From contig SFMI01000032.1 in assembly GCA_004554425.1 (NCBI GenBank), positions 1 through 16,582 on the forward strand: a DNA stretch of 16,582 nt. The letters run 5' to 3'. The DNA is from Candidatus Saccharimonadota bacterium. GTDB taxonomy: Bacteria; Eremiobacterota; Xenobia; Xenobiales; Xenobiaceae. The position numbers and the translations under genes were made by a program. Shown here one piece after another: positions 14,513 to 16,582 of this stretch. Each line of letters begins with the position of its first letter. Within the stretch, counting starts at the first letter, position 1. The notes under the pieces are model-generated. The model did not search any database and was not told where the DNA came from. It saw only the letters and a list, made by a program, of their open reading frames with translations.

Positions 14513-15600
14513 ACTTTCAGTATTTATTGTCTACAGCTCTGCTATTGACCTTAGGTCAGGTTTGCTTATTGGGAGTAGGCTGCTCTTGCTATCCGCAAAA
14601 ATCGGCTCAACCTACCAAGCCAAGTTGCGCTCCTACTCCCTTTAAGTCTCAAAACCAAGAAGAGCGTACCAATGAGCGCTTAAAAGGTCTCAGTCAGCGT
14701 GATCAGAAAATTTCGCAAGCGGAAAGACATTTTATAGAATATTTCACAGCTAACCAAGAGCAACAAGGACAAATGCGCCAGCAAATTTTAACTGACGCAG
14801 AGTTTGTTCAACGATTGGGAAAAGATTGTCCAGGCCATCTTCCCTACTTGGCTGCTTATTTACAATATCTATATCAAGCAAGGCCGAAACCGAGTTATAG
14901 TGATCCTTGGCAACAGGCAGCTTATGATTATATAATTTCTCGCCCCAACCTGGCTAACGAATTAAATATCTGTCAACAATACCGCACCGGCTCAAGTCGC
15001 GAATTTTCGGCTGTCAATCATATCGAAGTTGGCATGTTAAGCCAAGATCGTGCCAATTTTTTATGTGATCTAGTTGCTAAAGCCGAGCTTCTCACCAATT
15101 TAGAAGGCAAAACAGTAGCCGACATCGGCGGTGGAGTCGGTATTTTATTATCTAAATTGGCCCCTTATGTTAATCTTCAAAGTGGAGGCCATTTAATTTG
15201 TATAGATATTGAGCCCAAATTGGCAGAATTGAGCCGTTTTATCGGTAACTACGATCCTGTTTTTAATAAGATAGATTATCGATTGGCTGAACCGAATAAA
15301 TCACTAATTCCCCTAAAAAATAACGAAGTAGATCTAATTTGTCTTTTTGATGTCCATAATATTTACGATAAATTCAGTCCATATAATGAAGAACAGCGTT
15401 GCCTAAATGGCCAGAAATATTTGACTAATTTGAAAATATCACTTAAAAATAACGGTTCAATATTAGTTTACGACAGTGCAGAACTTATGGCTCCTGCCAA
15501 AACTATAGAAAGCATTACCCAAAATGCTGGATTTACAGTAAAAAATTTGCCTATCAAAGAAGCTAACGGCCATTATTTATTGCACCTGACTAAACACTAA
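14509..15600 (+). CDS. Methyltransferase-domain protein with apparent lipoprotein or membrane-anchor N-terminus
   Basis: 363 residues from a GTG start that overlaps the previous stop by 4 nt. The N-terminus (about 5-24) is a hydrophobic run ending LLGVGC at Cys25, resembling a lipoprotein signal; but no Arg or Lys precedes it and the lipobox is imperfect (Gly at -3), so an N-terminal membrane anchor is also possible. A polar, Gln-rich linker follows to about 95, then a helical segment (100-195) and a class I methyltransferase core with motif I VADIGGGVGILL (203-214), acidic loop CIDIEPK (231-237), and a motif IV region near LICLFDVHNIYD. The fold resembles small-molecule or protein methyltransferases of the type with an N-terminal helical domain. 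Coupling to the THUMP-like gene suggests co-expression. An extracytoplasmic methyltransferase would lack SAM, so the location matters. Confidence 0.72.
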   Translation: MNFQYLLSTALLLTLGQVCLLGVGCSCYPQKSAQPTKPSCAPTPFKSQNQEERTNERLKGLSQRDQKISQAERHFIEYFTANQEQQGQMRQQILTDAEFVQRLGKDCPGHLPYLAAYLQYLYQARPKPSYSDPWQQAAYDYIISRPNLANELNICQQYRTGSSREFSAVNHIEVGMLSQDRANFLCDLVAKAELLTNLEGKTVADIGGGVGILLSKLAPYVNLQSGGHLICIDIEPKLAELSRFIGNYDPVFNKIDYRLAEPNKSLIPLKNNEVDLICLFDVHNIYDKFSPYNEEQRCLNGQKYLTNLKISLKNNGSILVYDSAELMAPAKTIESITQNAGFTVKNLPIKEANGHYLLHLTKH

Positions 15601-15682
15601 GCGAATATTTTATAATCAGTTGCGAGAGCAAAGTTTAAGTGTTAAAAGTCTCTGCTTCTCAGGTTTGTTGGCTGCGTTTACA

Positions 15683-15729
15683 CCTATAGCAAGCTCCAGA
15701 CGTAGAAAAGCCTTACGCTTTGCTATAGG
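15683..15729. repeat. Inverted repeat with 12-bp arms
   Basis: CCTATAGCAAGC (15683-15694) pairs with GCTTTGCTATAGG (15717-15729) with one bulged base, and CGTAG/CTTACG pairs inside. There is no T tail on either strand, so it is not a standard terminator. Its right end touches the start of repeat copy A and shares the GCTATAGG-type sequence with it. Confidence 0.7.
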
Positions 15730-15930
15730 CTAAAATCACATAGCTAATGAGCTGGCCGAACACCAATTAGCGTTTCTAGAATTGAAAACTACGCACATTT
15801 ATGCTATGCAAAATTTATAGCCTAATTGTTTAGTTCGTTATATCCCTCCTCGAAAGATCGCTGACGCGATAAAGTTTTCTCCGGTGGCTATAACGAACGT
15901 TTTAGCGGCTATAAATTTCATTTATGTCAG
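15729..15930. repeat. Palindromic repeat element, copy A
   Basis: First of two copies. Nested inverted arms: AAATTTATAGC (15811-15821) with GCTATAAATTT (15908-15918), and inside it GTTCGTTATA (15833-15842) with TATAACGAAC (15889-15898), both perfect. A 46-nt core (15843-15888) contains ATCGC/GCGAT. A third, outermost pair is AAAACTACGC (15785-15794) with GCGTAGTTTT (15971-15980), which reaches beyond the part shared with copy B. Near the left end GCTAAT and ATTAGC form a small repeat (from 15743) kept in both copies. No ORF is present. It may be a repetitive extragenic palindrome, a MITE-like element or a structured RNA. Confidence 0.8.
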
Positions 15931-16111
15931 CCACTTTTGCACGCAGCGCTTTTGCGTTATACACGTACTAGCGTAGTTTTAAACCAACAGGCGGAAGCAA
16001 TGGCGAATGGAAGGCGAAGAACATTGGCCGCTAGGCCAGTTCAAGCCTGGAAGAGCCGCTGCTGGAGCCAGCCAACATGAACATGAGCCCGCAGCCATAA
16101 CTTATAGCGAA

Positions 16112-16189
16112 ATTTTTTCGCCATATCGGTAGCGCAGGCCTCTGGCCACTTCGTGGCCAGTCAGCCGGAGCGTAGATATGGCAAAAAAT
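16112..16189. repeat. Large hairpin with A/T legs between the two repeat copies
   Basis: ATTTTTT-c-GCCATATC (16112-16127) pairs with GATATGGC-AAAAAAT (16175-16189), 15 bp with one bulged base. Inside, CTGGCCAC (16142-16149) and GTGGCCAG (16153-16160) form a perfect 8-bp stem around TTC. On the plus strand the 3' leg is A-rich, and by symmetry the 3' leg of the minus-strand transcript is A-rich too on one side only, so the T tail needed for termination is not at the 3' side in either reading. It is therefore better seen as a cruciform or RNA structure than a terminator. Confidence 0.75.
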
Positions 16190-16192
16190 AAA

Positions 16193-16441
16193 GCTAACAC
16201 TACATAGCTAATGGGCGGGCCGAACACTAATTAGCGTTTCTACAATGAAAAACTACGCAACAAACGAGTAAGCGAGTGCAGTCTTCATGCGCTTAGCATT
16301 TTGCGCTATGCATGTTAGCGCTAAATTTATAGCCTCGTTGCTTAGTTCGTTATATCCCTCCTCGAAAGATCACTAACGCGATAAAGTTTTCTCCGGTGGC
16401 TATAACGAACATTTTGGCGGCTATAAATTTCATTTACGCAG
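16193..16441. repeat. Palindromic repeat element, copy B
   Basis: Second copy in direct orientation. Its first 66 bases (16193-16258) align with copy A at offset 464 with 9 differences, and the 94 bases from 16343 align at offset 512 with 4 differences. Between them copy B has 48 extra bases, including the 10-bp palindrome TTAGCGCTAA (16315-16324). The nested arms are intact: AAATTTATAGC (16323-16333) with GCTATAAATTT (16420-16430), and GTTCGTTATA (16345-16354) with TATAACGAAC (16401-16410). The outer GCGTAGTTTT arm seen right of copy A is absent here. Confidence 0.8.
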
Positions 16442-16483
16442 ACGCAATTTTTCGTGAGCTTATAGTGCAGCTGGCAAAAAGGC

Positions 16484-16514
16484 AAAAAAAACGCCCTGCC
16501 TTGCGACAGAACGT
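16484..16514 (-). terminator. Intrinsic terminator of a minus-strand gene lying beyond the right edge
   Basis: Read on the minus strand, ACGTTCTG (16514-16507) pairs with CAGGGCGT (16498-16491) as eight pairs including two U-G, extended by U-G and C-G around a GCAA tetraloop, followed by T8. The plus-strand version would have two mismatched positions, so the signal is directional. It implies a minus-strand gene ending within the last 70 bases. Stops exist in two frames at 16549-16551 and 16563-16565; the third frame stays open through the terminator to 16460 and is less likely. Too little is present to identify the gene. Confidence 0.75.
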
Positions 16515-16582
16515 CTTTTTCTTTTGAAAATATTTTGAACAGCAACTTCTAAATCAAGCTTATCATCGTGTAAGCGATCGAC

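Larger units (their letters stand above)
15601..16483. other. Gene-poor, palindrome-rich intergenic region between convergent genes
   Basis: About 880 bp with stops in every frame and no recognisable coding or tRNA signal. It contains the hairpin at 15683-15729, two diverged copies of a large palindromic element (15729-15930 and 16193-16441) and a 78-nt hairpin (16112-16189). The stretch 15985-16105 is richer in G and C than the rest and has a short open frame of about 50 codons that matches nothing I know. The hexamer GCTATA or its complement TATAGC occurs nine times. The left neighbour ends at 15600 on the plus strand and a minus-strand gene must end near the right edge, so transcription converges here. 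Confidence 0.75.

Noticed and set aside
15889..16354. TATAACGAAC and GTTCGTTATA as integron attC-type ends of a cassette
   Set aside because: The arms do not fit the RYYYAAC and GTTRRRY core sites, the interval has no cassette ORF, and the same arms pair within each repeat copy. No integrase is present.
15729..16441. CRISPR array
   Set aside because: Only two long diverged copies, not short regular repeats with unique spacers.
16342..16545. 67-codon minus-strand open frame
   Set aside because: It runs through a clear terminator hairpin and the palindromic core, has no ribosome binding site and no recognisable motif.

Overview
The window reads as a gene-dense stretch of a bacterial chromosome of moderate GC content. 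Its main block, tsaE-tsaB-rimI-tsaD, is strictly bacterial and in the order known from Bacillota (the ydiBCDE order of Bacillus). yqeG and a RecS-sized RecQ fit the same affinity. Other genes add two less common traits: maturation factors for selenium-dependent molybdenum hydroxylases (YqeB, a MocA-type nucleotidyltransferase, YqeC), and coenzyme F420 metabolism (a CofE-type ligase and an oxidoreductase of the F420-dependent glucose-6-phosphate dehydrogenase type). I cannot place the organism beyond an anaerobe-like bacterium, possibly a deep-branching clostridial or related lineage. No phage genes, transposase or CRISPR array are visible.

Layout. 1-191: N-terminus of an exported 5'-nucleotidase, minus strand, running off the left edge. 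395-1916: mocA-yqeB on the minus strand, overlapping by 14 nt. 1985-3421: recQ on the plus strand, between that pair and yqeC (3447-4244, minus). 4252-5151: cofE, divergent from yqeC with only 7 bp between the start codons, and ending 2 bp from a convergent F420-type LLM oxidoreductase (5154-6131). That oxidoreductase is the last gene of a tight minus-strand run tsaE-tsaB-rimI-tsaD-LLM (8886 down to 5154). 9028-9915: a soluble Ser/Thr kinase (minus). After a 316-bp divergent spacer with a tandem repeat and a palindrome come a YfcE-like phosphoesterase and a YqeG-type HAD phosphatase (10232-11359, plus). 11486-13159: a helical protein of unknown function and an SPFH protein with three zinc ribbons, preceded by a leader that can fold two mutually exclusive ways, one hiding the ribosome binding site, and followed by a strong terminator. 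13289-15600: a THUMP-like methyltransferase and, overlapping it by 4 nt, a second methyltransferase domain behind an apparent lipoprotein or membrane-anchoring N-terminus.

The last kilobase (15601-16582) has no convincing gene and is the most unusual part. It holds two diverged copies (about 200 and 250 bp) of a nested palindromic element, a separate 78-nt hairpin and other inverted repeats. It is bounded on the right by a clear minus-strand terminator with a GCAA tetraloop, belonging to a gene just outside the window. The element therefore sits between convergent transcription units. Its core differs between copies by substitutions that keep base pairing if the minus strand is the RNA.

Functional themes: t6A tRNA modification (TsaB/D/E), Se-Mo cofactor maturation, F420-linked redox, and a probable membrane-associated SPFH module. 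All functions are read from motifs by eye; no database search was run.
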